NCBI GenBank assembly: GCA_032207245.1
Contig: CM063502.1
Location: 45,638,191-45,702,190, forward strand
Direction: 5' to 3'
DNA from: Pardosa pseudoannulata
Lineage: Eukaryota; Arthropoda; Arachnida; Araneae; Lycosidae
DNA: 64,000 nucleotides
Shown one piece after another: positions 38,759 to 51,108 of the stretch (position 1 is its first letter; each line of letters begins with the position of its first letter). The translations under genes were made by a program, and so were the position numbers. The notes under the pieces were generated by a model, which saw nothing but the letters and a program-made list of their open reading frames with translations, was not told the origin of the DNA and did not search any database.

Positions 38759-38926
38759 ATACAATTACAGCTTCCATGCATTGGTGGCCTTCTTTATACT
38801 GATTTATGCACTTTTATTGTTGTTATGGTATCATACTATGATGAGAGTTTCAATGAACTGGAGCTTGAGGATGATCACTTCTTTCGCATTAGCCCGCTGG
38901 TAGAGATACCACATGTTCTCTCTTGA
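38759..38926 (+). pseudogene. exon-like fragment resembling YqaJ-type exonuclease
   Basis: A good acceptor (taatacccttttcag, ending 38758) is followed in phase 0 by 55 open codons and TGA. The peptide begins IQLQLPCIGG and continues LYTDLCTFIVVMVSYYDES, NELELEDDHFF and PHVLS. The order Q-x-Q-L, a short turn, Y-x-D-L-x-x-F/W, beta segment, Y-D-E-x-F and a closing helix is what I recall for the C-terminal half of YqaJ-like (lambda exonuclease fold) domains in animal genomes, often linked to mobile elements. The catalytic D...ExK residues would lie upstream and were not found, so this is at best a fragment. The +2 frame is also open (VAFFILIYALLLLLW, then a TAG), which lowers confidence. Confidence 0.35.
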
Positions 38927-39179
38927 CTTATGTCAAGTAATTTCCCAGGTCAGGGAAAAAATGGTGATTATTGTAGTAACCAAAAATTCGGTAACACCCC
39001 GGACTTTGTGGTACGAAGCCAAATACATAATACTTATGTGTTTTGATAAGCACGGAAACCTTCTTCTAGTTGTGGCAGCAGTCGACTTTCTAGTATTTTC
39101 TTTTAATAATGTACTTTCATGGTTCTTTTCACGACGTCATCTCATGCTCTTTAACGCGATCTCAGACCAACACCACGAC

Positions 39180-39181
<2 letters not shown>

Positions 39182-39262
<81 letters not shown>
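39182..39262. repeat. (AT)n microsatellite
   Basis: About 80 bp of pure AT dinucleotide. The 143-codon plus frame that runs through it (38913-39344) is partly microsatellite and is not called as a gene. Confidence 0.97.
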
Positions 39263-39265
<3 letters not shown>

Positions 39266-39266
39266 T

Positions 39267-39690
39267 ACTACTCCTGAGATAGTCCCTGAAGGAATGACCT
39301 TTTCTCGGCCAAAGTGTAAAATCTTCATTTACCAGAGAAACTAGTACTACTCCCGAGATATATTAATAGTACAAGATATACTAGTCCCGAGTAGTAGAAA
39401 ATAGTATATAGTCGTCCCGAGTAGTAGAAGATATACTAGTACTCCCGAGATAGTCCCTGGAGAAATGATCTTTTCTCGGCCAAAGTGTAAAATCTTCATT
39501 CACCAGAGAAATATACTACTACTACTCCAGAGATATATTAGTAGTAGAAGATATAGTAGTCCCTATTAGGAGAAGATTGTATATAGTAGTCCCGAGTAGT
39601 AGAAGATATACTACTACTCCCGAGATAGTCCCAGGAGAAATGACCTTTTCTCGGTCAAAGAGTAAAATGTTCATTCACCAGAGAAACATA
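39267..39690 (+). repeat. minisatellite, ~172-bp unit, about 2.4 copies
   Basis: The segment beginning agtccctg occurs at 39281, 39452 and 39627, giving spacings of 171 and 175. Each is followed by tgacc/tgatcttttctcgg and a shared block through ttca-t-accagagaaa. Within each unit, shorter cccgagtagtagaagatata motifs repeat, so the array is hierarchical. It directly abuts the AT array on its left. Confidence 0.9.
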
Positions 39691-39694
39691 GTGT

Positions 39695-42530
39695 ACAATT
39701 TACAGTGAAAAAAAGCAATCATTATTCCATGACGTCACTAATTTAAATTAAATATGTAAAACCTCATATTTCATTAGTTATATTTCTGTGTTGCCTAACT
39801 TTTTTCATGCACTTATTTTTCCTGGCCACAGTGATACGTGATTTTTGTTATATTACAGTATTCCAGAAGCTTCTGTGAAAACTGCCTCCGTCCTGTCGTT
39901 TGGTAATCCTCAATTCCTTCATTGTTTATTATCATATTCACATGTACCACATTTGATGTATGATTATTCAACAAAGTGTCTAACAAAATTAGAGTAAAAA
40001 CATCATATTTTGCAGATATATTATTAAATACTATGAAATCTTTCATTTGATGAAGAGTCTGTGATACGTGTTTAAAAAAATTCTTTCACTAAATGAATGC
40101 TATATTATTTTTAATTACATTGAGGTATCCAAAGAAAATAAAATTGTCATCTTCTTTATGTTGTAAATGCAATAATTAACGAAAATAAGCTTTATAAAAA
40201 TAGAAACAGAACATATTTAGTAAAGCGAATAAAAGCATAAAAATGCAGTTATTTCATGCATATAGTTTTCTTTTTCAATATGCCATTATTTCAAAAAGAA
40301 AATATTCCCTTTTTCATTAAATTACCATTTTTTTCATCTCATTAAAAGTTAGATGGCACTTTATGAAAGGAAAGAGTGAAATGGCTGTGAAAAAATCTCT
40401 CCCTTTTAAAATAATTCAATGCTATATTGTTAGAAAAAAAGGTTAAACTTTTTTTATAACCTAGAAATTTCGTATTTCGAACTCAATATTTAAAATAGAG
40501 GCACGTCCCATTCTAACCAATTTGTATGCAGATTTAAATTCACTCTATCAGTATTCTCCTTATAACAATTTCTAATAATCCTTTTAAATAAAAATTTTTA
40601 AGTTTAACCTGTTTCCATGAAAGTATTACTTATTTCTATCAAACATCCTGGGATCTTTTGGTTGCTCTAAGATACTGATGGTATGACACAAAGACAAATT
40701 GTTCACGACAGATCGATTTATGTTATTAGATAAAGATGGTTATTTTACTTTAGTTTAGTGACATCCAAACTTTTACAATAATTAAATTTTTCAAGAAACT
40801 ACTAAGTCATTTTCGTCCAATAAGAAATGATATTTGAGTTAAAGATTCAGATAAAGGGTTTAAATAAATAGCCAAAGACTTCGAATAAATAATTACAAAT
40901 GATAGTTTATTGCTGAAGTATGCATAATATATTATTTTAAATTCTATTAATCTTTTAGATTTTCCTGAAAAAAAGTTCATAAATATTGACAATAGGTATG
41001 TATTAGTTTTGAAAATGTAATGCATTAGTTTTGGTAAAAGTTAAGAACTAAACTTTTTAAATGTATTAACTTATGACAGATCATCAAACGTTCAATCAAT
41101 ATTTATATTTGAAAATTTTCTCCAAGAAATATTGTAATAAACATTTTGAGAAAATGTGTTCCTTTTCGTATCAAATAAAGGTTTCAAAATATGGAAACCC
41201 ATGCACATTCCAAAGGTCTTTAAAATGCTACTGTTTTTTGTATGTTAATTGCAAAAAAACATGATTTGGGAAAAGAGACCAGAGACGTTATTCTAGGATT
41301 TTTCTTCAATTTATTTGCTAAAACCAGCTTTTCTAAGAAATTTTTTCGAATTAAAAACATACTTTAGCTAAATTATTTTGTTCATTAACAATATTCTGTA
41401 GTGAAATATAAATTATAAAATAGTAAGTATTACTGCATCAAAAATCCATCGTATTTTCTATTTAATATTCAGGATTGAAATCCTGAATGTTAAACAAAAA
41501 AGTAGGTATGCAGGAAATAGAGTAAAATATTATTCATAATTTAGAAGCCAAAAAACAAAAAGGTTAAAATAACACAAATTTTATATGTAAACATTCATTC
41601 AAACTGGATATTTACCAAATGAGAAATAGAAATCAATGATTAAGAGAAGGATTTTGTTAATTAATACTAGCATGCTTTGCCCATTTCTACTACTGGTGAC
41701 TTGCTAGTGTAAAAAAAATCTGAAATGTATACTAACAAAATTTATATTTGCATATAATAATTCTTCCTCGAATCTACCATGATCCCATCACCTCTGCTAA
41801 AAAATAATAAAGAAATGAATAAAGCAAAAATTTGTGAAAAAATAATACTCACATTGTACTATATACATTGATGACCACATTGCTATTCACTAATTCACTT
41901 GTCTTCGTTTAATCTTTTCCTCTGCCATTTGTCTTTCTCTGTGCTTGCTCCGTACTACACAAATTTATTTACACCATTTTTATCCATAAGAACTACAATC
42001 TTGAGTCTCACTTGATATCATTTTTGTTTTTCAGGAATTAGAAATTGAAGTGTGGCGCGATATGGCTTTTAAACTTAAGAAATACTATTGACACTTGCTT
42101 AACTGAATTAAAATTACTATATGTGTCATAAATTTATATAACTCAAACAATAACCTGGACCAGGCTTTTGAGAATGAGGAAAATTAAAATTAATGAAAAT
42201 GCTGAAAAGTAGTAAATAATATGGGGCGAAAAGTGTGAAAAGTATCAATAAGATCTAACTTTTATATTTCAAGGTCATTTAATCCAATTAAATCCAAGGA
42301 ATAATCTTGAATGGCTTGTCTAACTAATGTTTCTATGAAAGTGTAGAAAATGAAAATTGGTAACAAAATTGGTTGAAACAGATGTATTACGTATCCCCGA
42401 GTGTAAGTGTTTCATTACCTGAGAGAAACAGGTGCGTACTTAACATTTTAATACCATTTTAAATACAAGGAAACAGGTTTTAGAATTGGGGTCAGTTACA
42501 TTTCATTTTATATTGTAGCGTAACTCCGCT
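39695..42530. other. AT-rich stretch without recognised gene
   Basis: A motif at 41668-41690 (actagcatgctttgccc) resembles the 3' end of some Helitron-like elements, but it lacks a hairpin and is not called. Confidence 0.5.
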
Positions 42531-42565
42531 TCGCATGGACGCTGGGTCTTAGGAATGTAATAAAA

Positions 42566-43219
42566 TCCCCTATATAATAATAGCCTAAGTTATCTGTCCG
42601 TCTGTCCTCGAATTTATGAAGCAGTTGGACCTGGAATGGACAGAGGCGTCCATATTGAATTCTTAACGAGTTAGGGTTAGCAAAAAATTTTATCTTTTCC
42701 TAAACTATCGATTCAATTCTGAAAGAAATTGGTATAAATATGATTCATATGACTGCAAAAAATAATGTCCTCTTTAAAACGTCCGAAATCCCTCACTCCC
42801 CCCCCCTTTCTAGAGTTTAATGCCATTATTTCAAGCCTTATATTCCCCGGTTAAGAACAGGCGATTTAGTTTAAACCCATAATAAATAGGTAAAAACAAA
42901 ATTTTTTTCTAGCATTATCGTGTCATTCCATCTCATTTAATCCTTTCTTATTTTAAATTATTTAAATATCGTCTGCATTATTTTCATACGTTTTATTACT
43001 AAACTTACATATTACGTAAATAATTTTCTTTTACATTTGGCTTAAATAATAGATTAGATACATATGTAATAATTTTAAATTTAGTCATCGATTATTTTTT
43101 TGTTGCAAGATAATTTTCAGTCAAAAACCAACCATTTTTCACCTGCCTCATAGGGTACTTTACAATTCTGGAAAATTAAAAATTTTACCCATCCCGCCAT
43201 ATGATGGGCTATATGCTAG
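42566..43219 (+). mobile_element. non-autonomous Helitron
   Basis: It starts with TC (tcccctatataataatagcc) directly after an A and ends CTAG directly before a T, matching the A|TC...CTRR|T insertion signature of Helitrons. Seven bases before CTAG is a 16-nt imperfect hairpin (cccgccat / atgatggg, 43193-43208). No inverted repeats or target duplication are needed for this class. The 654-bp body has no Rep/helicase frame, so it depends on an autonomous relative. Confidence 0.7.
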
Positions 43220-43420
43220 TTCTTTGAATATTTAATTAATGCTATTACTATCAAATTTTTCAAAAATTTAGAACTAAATCAATAAAAAATAGTAATGAAC
43301 TGATATGTAAATTCAGTATTTATTGTTTCATATGACATATGTGGTATTTTGCAATACTGTAGTTATTTCAATCTAAAACGTTACTCGTATAAAAGAAAAA
43401 GATACAATATGTTTTTAATT

Positions 43421-43446
43421 CCGTCATATGACGGGCTATATGCTAT
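43421..43446 (+). mobile_element. second Helitron-type 3' terminus
   Basis: A perfect 14-nt palindrome (ccgtcatatgacgg) is followed by gctatatgctatt. Apart from CTAT in place of CTAG, this matches the end of the Helitron 228 bp upstream. The preceding 100 bp is weakly similar to the subterminal part of that element. It is a decayed or alternative terminus of the same family. Confidence 0.6.
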
Positions 43447-43470
43447 TAAAAAAGAACCTGTATTATACAT

Positions 43471-43932
43471 TTGAAAACCTACGTACTCAGTTCTGCATTC
43501 AACCTGCTACTTTCTTTGCTTCTAAATTCCTTACTTTATTTTCTACTTCTAAATTTCTATCTTCATTTTCTGATTCTAACTTCCTATCTAACTTTTATTT
43601 GTGTTTTCTCTAATCTAACGCTGACAATAGACGACAGTAAATTTAAAAACAATTTTCAAACAAAATTTAAAAACATTGTTTTCATTTGTAATCTGATTCA
43701 CATTGATTTAGCAAGTGAAAATGACCGTATCCTGTTTTGCAGTCTACCCACTGCATTCTATAAATCATATATTGAGTGCAATATGTATCATTTCAGTAGG
43801 AAAAAATACAGTTTTAGATCAATTCTTTGGTTACGAAACGATAAAAAATATGCGACACAAAAAATTGTAAAAATTAAAGAGTTGGTTTTGGTTTACAGTT
43901 TTGCGATCGCAAACCAAGGCAGCAATAAATAA
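43471..43932 (+). other. longest non-microsatellite ORF (153 codons), doubtful
   Basis: The first third is a Leu/Phe/Ser-rich translation of a degenerate ttcta/acttc repeat (about 43500-43600), which explains its openness. The rest (for example LASENDRILFCSLPTAFYKS) is less biased but matches no family I know. It begins just after the second Helitron terminus. I lean to a chance frame. Confidence 0.15.
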
Positions 43933-43934
43933 TT

Positions 43935-46045
43935 AAAATTTAAATTCTTGCAACAGTTTTATAATATGACGTCATTATTATGGATTTTTTCCATTCTTTT
44001 TTTAATATTTACAAGGAATTTTCCTTAGAAATAAAATGTATATATTTTAAAACAGATATATTATTCGTTTGATAATATTAAGATCTTCAGATCACATTTA
44101 TAATGAAACAATTAATGTGCATTACGTTATTAGGATTATTGAAATATTTTGCACACCGATACATGTAGCAAAATTTGAAATAATTTCGAACAAATTTCAA
44201 ATGCTGTATTTATGGGTATTACTTACAAACTAAATTAGGTTCTTAAAAATATGTCATTATTAAAAATGTCAAGCACGCTTAATGAAGTCATTATTAATGT
44301 ATAAATCAGCAAATGTTTTTTTTTCCTATTTATCTTTGGCTTTTTACATTTATTTGTTTCTGTAATTATTCAAAGCATTTTAAAATGAATTAAGAGTCCA
44401 ATCCTGCCACAAGCTAATTAAATATAATTAAAACAATTAGCTACGCATTCAATCTTTTCAATGATTTTCATTTTCTTTAAATTTTAATAAAGGTCTTATT
44501 ATGGGAAAAGAAAGTGTTCTTGTAGGGAAAAATATTTTGTTACTGATCGCGGGACCTCTTAAGGACAACAAGCCATTTCTTTGTAATCTTTCTTAATTAG
44601 TGATAAAATAATTATGTTTGCCTCATTAACAACTTTTTATTTTGCAGTTATTGATATATTTGCCACTAGAAAAAAAGAAGCAAATATTTGAAATTTTATT
44701 TAAACTTACAGTTATATATTTCAAAATAATTAATATTTTACAATGATGTACTCAATTTAGTATATAATACACCCGCACAAAAAAAAACAATAAAGTTAAA
44801 AATAGAAAGAAAATAAATTCAAAAGTTAGAATTGGGAAGTATTTTATATAAAATTTTATTAGTAAAACATCACTATCTGATTCTCCCATCATGTGATAAC
44901 AACCTGCAAAGTTTAAGTCCCAAAAATACTAACAATAAAAACTACACAATAAATTAATATTTTTAATTATAAAGGAACTTTCTACAATCTGTGTGCTATT
45001 ATGTCTACATTCTGAAACCCAGTAGCCCCTAGTAATTATCAAAAATTTTCAATTTATATTTCCTTATTAGTATTGTACTGTAAAATGTATATAGATTTTA
45101 AAAGAGCTTAAAGTTTCCATATCTCTGATAAATATATTTTTCAGTGTTGTGATAATTTAGAATATCCCTATTACTATCACAGAAGTTGGATTTTCTTTTC
45201 GCAAAGAATACAGAACATGTATAAATACAGCACAGCTTTGATCTCCGTAATATAATATTATTGTTGTGTTATACTGAAAAGTTTACTAAGTTTACTTTGG
45301 AAGACTAATGATACATGGAGCATGAAATCAAAAAATAGCTTTGAAGCTGCGCTATGCTTAAAGTTAATCTGGCAGAAATGAGATACCATGCGAGCGGTGA
45401 TACAAATTTTAAGAATTCTCTTAAGCTTAATTATCTTCTTTGTTTAGATAAAGTAAACTTATTTATTACTTAAGTAATGTGCTTATCATTTACTTATTAG
45501 ATATACCATTATTTAAACTTATCCTACTTTAAATATTTAAGTTTTTCTTCCATATACATACCGAAACAGGGGTAAAGCTAAGAAACCAATCATTTTTCCC
45601 TGCAGAGTAGAAGATTAATCGAGTCCCTAGAATGATTAAAAGAACAATCAATCATTGTGCCTGTTCCTATTTCCAGTCTTTAGCGTATCGCAATTCAATT
45701 ACATACTCGTAATCTATTGATTATGTTATTTAATTTTCAGATAAATGTGCAAGACAGTCAGATCCCTTTCAATTTCCCCAGAGGAAGCTTATACAACGGA
45801 TTTACTTTTCTTTTTAACATTTCATTTGGATGGCTGGTACAAAACCTGGAAGATTTAACCATTTTCCTTTTCGGTTTTTTTTCACAGACACAAAATTACA
45901 GATAAATATTGTAGATTTTAATTACTTCTATCAACGACCTATATTTGCTTAATAGTTACCAGATTTCTTGGGTTTTACGTAAGTATTATAATTAACACTT
46001 ATAATAAAAGAAAACACTTTGATCAAACGAGTTTTGTAAATGAAC
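43935..46045. other. AT-rich stretch without recognised gene
   Basis: A plus frame of 62 codons at 45717-45905 follows a ttaattttcag acceptor-like site (NVQDSQIPFNFPRGSLYNGF) but lacks other support. Confidence 0.4.
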
Positions 46046-46048
46046 AAG

Positions 46049-46237
46049 ACTTTGACATTTGGTTCGGTTTTGGAGAGGTACGGTCTACTTTTTGCAACAC
46101 AAGAGCTAACGAGACCGGGACCTACTGCTTAAAGCCGATTCCGAACGGCTACGAATATCCATGCCCCAGTGGGATTCGAACCCACGAACTACGGTTTCGA
46201 CGGCTAGCACCCTAACCCTTCGGCCACTTTGACATTT
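46049..46237 (-). mobile_element. tRNA-derived SINE with target-site duplication
   Basis: The 12-bp direct repeats actttgacattt at 46049-46060 and 46226-46237 bound a 165-bp insert. On the minus strand the insert opens with a tRNA-like head. It has an A box (tggccgaagggttagg, complement of 46211-46226) and a perfect B box (ggttcgaatcc, complement of 46172-46182) inside a T-arm with a 5-bp gtggg/cccac stem. The anticodon arm does not fold well, so this is a tRNA-derived SINE head, not a working tRNA gene. The non-tRNA body runs to 46061 without a poly-A tail. Confidence 0.85.
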
Positions 46238-46310
46238 TTAAATTAGCACAAAAAATTAATTCCTTAACTTTTACTACCAGAAATTAGAATGAGTAAATAA
46301 ATACGAATTC

Positions 46311-46937
46311 AGACATTTACTAATCTTGTAACAGAAGTATACTGAGCCCTTCGTCTTATTAAAGTTTTACGAATTTCTTAGTACATTGTTAAGTCTCATA
46401 GAAACATGTATTTCATTTCTGATTAGTAAAAAATACCAATTTAAATTTAAAAACATTTGGTTAAATATTTTATTGTCCTCAAATAATTACAAAAAGTTAT
46501 GTTTTAAAATATTATATTATGTAAAGGAAAAAAACATTTTAATTATTCTTATGTGTGGAGTTTTTAAAAATATTGTAAATTATTGTATAGAAAATATATT
46601 TTTGTAAAATAAATTTGAATGAACTGAGACATTTACTAATCGTATAACAAAAGTATACTACATCCTTCGTCGTATTAAAGTTTTACCAATATCTTTGTAC
46701 ATTGTTAAGTCTCATAGAAACATGTATTTCATCTCTGATTAGTAAAAAATACCAAATTAAATTTAAAAGCATTTGGTTAAATATTTTGTTGTCCTCAAAT
46801 GATTACAAAAAATTAAGTTTTAAAATCAGTACATTATGTAAAGGAAAAAGCATTTTAATTATTCTTATGTGTGAAGTTCTTAAAAATATTGGAAATTATT
46901 GTATATAAAATCTATTTTTATAAAATAGATTTGAATC
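46311..46937 (+). repeat. tandem duplication, 316-bp period, two copies
   Basis: The units 46311-46626 and 46627-46937 share almost everything, for example tacattgttaagtctcatag, aacatgtatttcat, gattagtaaaaaatacca and aaagtatact. Differences are scattered single changes. The similar short frames in each copy (46386-46607 and 46702-46908) result from the duplication and are not genes. Confidence 0.92.
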
Positions 46938-46939
46938 AC

Positions 46940-49900
46940 AAAATGAGAGACATCTAAATCTGGTATCTTTAATACATTTTGCAATTTAATTAATGCAAAC
47001 TTGAATTCGGTAACAATTATATATATTTGATCTCCTGAAAAGTGAAACTTTCGTATGATAATTAATCTTAATATTACCATTTCATAAAAAAAACGAACAA
47101 AATGTGCAAACTATGTGGCTGCAGGGTTTCAACACTCAAAACAAAACATTCTTTTAAACCCCTTAATGCAATTAGCATCAAAAATTAGGTATGGTATAAA
47201 TGTGCAACACGGTAAAACAAAAGGCTAAAATATGAACAGATTTTAATAATCTGACACATTAAATGTCACTGTGAACAAGTATTCTATTAAAAAACTGGCA
47301 TCTGATATTATACCTGAAAAATTAATTTTTTTCCAATCTGTTCTGCTATGAAGAGCTGGTGGAGAAATTTGTTAGATGTATGGAGAGAGGAAATGTTATT
47401 AAACTCTCATTAGTAACTTTGGAAAAATTTAGACCAAGCAAAATGTCGCCATTGAGAGAATGAAATTTGCATGTTATTTGGTACTAATAATGTGAATTAT
47501 TCCTTTAACTATTCCATTAGTTTTGGATCAGTGAGTAGAGATATAAAACATAGCAATAATTTTATATAGGAAATACTTTAATGGAAAAAAGAAGAATGAA
47601 CTGCTGTCTTGAATAGTTTATATGGAAATGAAACCTGAAGTTTCTAATAGTGTAGGGTTTATATTATAGGTCTAATATAAATAAAAATACTTTTATGAAT
47701 ATGAAAATGAAATGAACAAGAATACCAAGTTTACTCAAGTTAAAAAAGGAAAATTTAGTATTCCTAAAGATTTTTTGGCCGTATATATGAAATATTTCTT
47801 GTTTATAGACGTGATAGTTACAATTTAGAAATTCTTTCGTATACAATGAACGAATAATAAATCATAAATATATTTCGTTATTATTTATTATTGTTTGTTA
47901 AGTCTATCAACAGGGACAATATTTTTAGAAGGTTAAATGAAAGTTATAGTTTACAAGTTCATTTCTTTTAACAATTTCTTTTTCACTTGAACTTTCAGTT
48001 ACAAACCTTAATCATGCTAACATAGCCAATTTCAACCAAAGCTGCATAAGTTTTTAACTCAAATTAATAATGAATAATTAATCTGTGCAAGAAGTTTTTA
48101 TCTCATTTTCTGTCTGTGGCAAGGTATAAAATAACTTACATTTCAAGTTATTATCTTTAAGTATTATTATTATGATTATGCAGTAATTATAACAAGCAAT
48201 GTAATGGCAAAAATCTTCAGTTTTCTTAGGGGTGGTAGTGGAAAGCTTATGTTATTGTTAAGAATTCTTAAGTGTTTAAATATATAAATATCTTAGTCAC
48301 GTTTTTAATATTATAAGTTATGTATTATAAGCTAAATTATAATATATCAGATTTCTCGTGACTCAGCCGGCTGAAATATCTCTATTCGCTATTCACTAAA
48401 TCTGAGTAACATGCTCTAAAAATTTTAAACCAATTGGAATTTATATTATTATTTTCTTAAAAAAGTAACTGTGTGAGTCATCTTATTACAACAGGATTTA
48501 TTACATTTTCATTATTTTAATACCAAAACCCGTGAAATCTTCTAAAAGTTGCTTTAGAAATTGTTTTTATCTCTTTAGTCATCTTCAAGTCTGAGAAATT
48601 TAAATCCAATATTATTATGCTTTATTTGACTTCGTAATCTGGGACAAAATCATGACCTAAATGTACAGAAGTGCTGATGACCTGGTCTATTAAATATATT
48701 GTTAAATTCACTGTTTGCTGTGTTTTTCAAATGTTTCTTCTTTCTTCTGTTGCTTTCAATGACAAAAATGTTTAAACATTTGGTAAGGTCACCTTTTGAT
48801 TTGATATTTCTAATATTAGTACTGCCTCTATATATTAGATACCGAATTTGATTTCATTATTTTTCTCTTTATAGCATTGAAATTTTTAAAAAGTTTAATT
48901 TCTCGAATTCTTAAAAAATGTTCTTGAAGTCACAAATGATATTATGACTTCATTAATAACATATCTATGAGGATATAAATTTTAATTTTCTTGAAATGTT
49001 TGCAGAATGCTAAAATTCTTAAAACAGGTGAATTCAATTCTATTTTTTTATGTAAGGGCCTAAGCTGACATATTTATTTCAGTTTAAAGCTAACAATTAT
49101 TTTCTTTCTGTTGCCATGTCTTCATTATAATGTGCCCTTGTTTCTCGAGGGCTAGAATTTCCTATAATTTAATTACCCCAGATTCCTTGCATATTCTGCT
49201 ATTTACATTGTTCCAAAAATTTCTATCCTCTAAAACCGCATAACATTTTTAGTGGTTTCAAACAAATGTCTCATTTTCGAACTTGTATTAGTCATTAGGA
49301 TGTTTAGTATGTTTTATTTTACTTTTTAAACAAAGGCCTCTTGTTTACCAAACTACTATCATAAAATGTAGCTAAAACACATTTCATTTAAATGAACATA
49401 TCTCATATTAAAGACTAGTTAATTATCTTACAACTCATTATTTATATAAGAAAGATACATTTCATACTCTTTAACTACATTTTGACAATTACTAATACTG
49501 TAAAAATACTACGCCAACGCCTGCCTGACGATTAATACAGTCCTTAAACTTAAAATTTAAATCAATAAAGTTCACATGACACATTCAAAAATATTTTCAG
49601 TAAGTTTAACTGGAAAACATACTTATATAATCTTTATATTCAACTAAAGTTCAAAAACTAAATTTATACGGAGAAAATAGCACATTTTGAGTTCATTGTC
49701 AAAGAATTTACTTTTTCATAAAAAAATATTGAAATAACTTTTTACACTTAAAAATGTCGGGACAACTCCGATCTTTGTTTATTAGGACTTCTAAAAATGT
49801 AAATGTCTTTCTTCATTTCGCTAAGATATACTTTCTGTTTTATGCTTATCAAACTTAAATTACCGAAGAAATGGAATAAATATTTTATGTTTTGGTACTT

Positions 49901-50600
49901 TAACTTATTTTTTTTTATGTATAACAACATTTCTTTTTATTCTCATTTTCAAAATTTCTGACGTAGAGCTTTTAGCTTCTAAATTTCAGTTAAGTGGCAT
50001 GGCTCTAAAAAATCTGTTTAAAATGTGAGCTAAAATTATTTAATTCGTCAGTTGAAATAATGATGTGTTTTTGAAAGCCCTTCTTAGGCTGAAATAAGTT
50101 GTTTGGATGAGTCTTTATAGCACTGAATCCTAAAAAAGACGTGCCTAACACTAGGTAAAGCAGTAAACATAGGGAAGAGGAGAAGAATTAGAAATAAATA
50201 TATTGAAGCATTAATGTTTACATAAAAACCCCATAAGGGGTAAGCTTAAATAGAAGATTTTCCCTTACATTAATATATTTTAGGTAGCAGGAAGTTTCAA
50301 CCACTGTACATATATTTGTAGGTTAAATTTTCTTGAACAAAATTGTATCATTTTCCTAAGCTTTACAATCAATAGAAGTCTATATAAAATTTTATTCAAA
50401 TCCTAAAATAACTTGTCATGTGTCATAGCAGTCGTATATGGAATAGGATGATGTCTCTGACATACCGTATTTTACAGCATAATTATCTAAATGTTCTATA
50501 TTTCTTAGATCTTAGCGTTTTCTCTAACGCAAACATATTTTCTGCTGCATTGTCAGATTTTCTTAACATCCTTTAACTATGTGCTAGGTAGTATGCAATA
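46940..50600. other. AT-rich stretch without recognised gene
   Basis: No feature seen. Confidence 0.5.
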
Positions 50601-50778
50601 TTAAAATCTTAATAATTTAATCGGCGCTTGCGTCTTCTCACGTGACTGCACGCCTTGTCTTCCGTACCTGCTCACCTACTTTTACAAGACCAAGTGAGAT
50701 TCGCTAAATAGCCCGTCTTACCGACAATTAATAACTGTAATGGTTAACATTTAAGAACACATTATATACAAATTACAA

Positions 50779-51108
50779 TCACATGGAGATCAAACGATAA
50801 TAATAATAGGACCCAGGCTGAATCATCACGAGAAAAAAATAGTGCCGAACGGTCCTCACAAGTTGATCTCGGTTAGCCAAACCCAAACTCAAGCCTTCTT
50901 TTCCTCCGTTGTTGGAGTGGGAAATATATCCTCTTCTAGAATGCGGGAATAATCCTTCTCCCTCTTGGTCAAGTTTTTTCCTCTCTAGGAATCTCCCTCT
51001 TCTCCTCTGCAGCTGGAAATGTTCGGGGTGGCATCCCTCCCTCTCCTGGTTAACTTTCGCCTCTCCGGGATAGGGCTTTTTACCCTTTCTAGGTGCATTT
51101 CTGGCCAT
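50779..51108 (-). CDS. 109-codon polar ORF in a GC-richer segment, unrecognised
   Basis: On the minus strand an ATG in good context (aaggtATGG) opens a frame beginning MARNAPRKGKKPYPGEAKV. It is rich in Lys, Arg, Glu and Gly, and the last third is less biased. The DNA carries an internal duplication (gagaggcgaaagttaaccag versus gagaggaaaaaacttgacca, about 90 bp apart) out of phase in the protein, which argues against long-term selection on this frame. The whole interval from about 50.63 to 51.4 kb is GC-richer than its surroundings. Possible transposon or retroelement leader; no family recognised. Confidence 0.3.
   Translation of the reverse strand: MARNAPRKGKKPYPGEAKVNQEREGCHPEHFQLQRRRGRFLERKKLDQEGEGLFPHSRRGYISHSNNGGKEGLSLGLANRDQLVRTVRHYFFLVMIQPGSYYYYRLISM

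Noticed and set aside
38913..39344. 143-codon plus-strand ORF
   Set aside because: About a third is Tyr/Ile from the AT array and the end lies in the minisatellite. The remainder reads on from another frame of the YqaJ-like fragment after a TAG. Not a convincing gene.
41668..41710. Helitron-like minus-strand end (gggcaaagcatgCTAGT when reversed)
   Set aside because: There is no hairpin before the CTAG, and the motif is short.
46152..46225. Functional tRNA gene
   Set aside because: The A and B boxes and the T stem are present, but the anticodon arm does not pair properly. The unit is also bounded by SINE-type target duplications.
46386..46908. Two similar ORFs beginning MLSLIETCIS
   Set aside because: Their similarity comes from the 316-bp tandem DNA duplication. 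They are AT-rich, Ile/Lys/Leu-biased and differ by ordinary substitutions.
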